DNA of 15,469 bases from Clostridiaceae bacterium (GTDB lineage: Bacteria; Bacillota; Clostridia; Oscillospirales; Acutalibacteraceae). Location of the stretch: assembly GCA_904502215.1 (NCBI GenBank), contig CAJGDQ010000011.1, positions 1 through 15,469 on the forward strand. The letters are read 5' to 3'. This document shows, piece by piece, positions 15,394 through 15,469 of the stretch (position 1 is its first letter; each line of letters starts with the position of its first letter). The position numbers and the translations under genes are program-made. The notes beneath the pieces are model-generated. The model did no database searches. It worked only from the letters and a program-made list of their open reading frames with translations, and was not told the origin of the DNA.

Positions 15394-15469
15394 GCGGATA
15401 TGGTGAAATTGGCAAACACGCATGATTCAGGTTCATGTGTCGCAAGACTTGCAGGTTCAAGTCCTGTTA
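15394..15469 (+). tRNA. tRNA-Leu, anticodon CAG, 3' end outside the window
   Basis: The acceptor 5' strand is GCGGATA (15394-15400), followed by a D-arm with GTG/CAC stem and GG in the loop. The anticodon stem CATGA/TCATG encloses TTCAGGT, giving anticodon CAG (reads CUG). A class II variable arm follows (GTC-GCAA-GAC), then the T-arm GCAGG-TTCAAGT-CCTGT. The last two bases (TA) begin the acceptor 3' strand, so about 5 bases, the discriminator and any encoded CCA are missing. The long variable arm and CAG anticodon both support leucine. Confidence 0.95.

Noticed and set aside
1..15469. Mobile elements, CRISPR array, toxin-antitoxin or phage-defence genes
   Set aside because: No transposase, integrase, direct-repeat array or defence-type domain was found; all genes have housekeeping or envelope-type matches.

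Overview
The window is a gene-dense, low-to-mid GC stretch that looks like the core chromosome of a Firmicute, most likely a Clostridia/Oscillospirales-type gut anaerobe. This rests on strong AGGAGG Shine-Dalgarno sites, consensus sigma-A promoters with extended -10 boxes, the rimP-nusA-ylxR-ylxQ-infB-rbfA-nrnA-truB-ribF gene order (nrnA between rbfA and truB, no ylxP), and a zinc-ribbon/kinase-like/PASTA protein of a kind common in Clostridia. No taxon is proven. Every supported gene lies on the + strand.

Region 1 (1-2098): the 3' end of an RlmD-type 23S rRNA uracil methyltransferase, then a sigma-A promoter whose -35 box sits on that gene's stop codon, then a 555-residue membrane protein. 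That protein has a CxxC/CxxC zinc ribbon, a kinase fold lacking the HRD and DFG aspartates (a predicted pseudokinase), one membrane helix and two external PASTA domains. It is the most unusual gene here.

Region 2 (2105-9937): a translation and RNA operon. A consensus promoter is followed at once by a leader hairpin with a GCAA tetraloop and an interrupted T-run, a candidate attenuator. Then come rimP (30S maturation), nusA (transcription elongation/termination), rnpM/ylxR, ylxQ (L7Ae-like), infB (IF-2), rbfA (30S maturation), nrnA (nanoRNase/pAp phosphatase), truB (tRNA Psi55) and ribF (FMN/FAD synthesis). Many genes overlap or nearly touch, which suggests one polycistronic unit with translational coupling.

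Region 3 (9950-15076): the same run continues without an obvious terminator into ftsK/spoIIIE (DNA translocase), a membrane-anchored stand-alone ComEC-type metallo-beta-lactamase domain protein (overlapping ftsK by 1 nt), and asnB (asparagine synthetase).

Region 4 (15081-15469): a terminator hairpin after asnB whose 3' arm and T-run also form the ribosome-binding site and spacer of a 59-residue YtxH-like small protein, then a perfect 18-bp-stem terminator, a sigma-A promoter, and a tRNA-Leu(CAG) gene cut off at the window end.

No mobile element, CRISPR array, phage gene or gene-free stretch over 300 bases was seen. Most of the window is ordinary housekeeping DNA. The items worth a second look are the PASTA pseudokinase, the rimP leader hairpin, and the terminator that overlaps a translation start.
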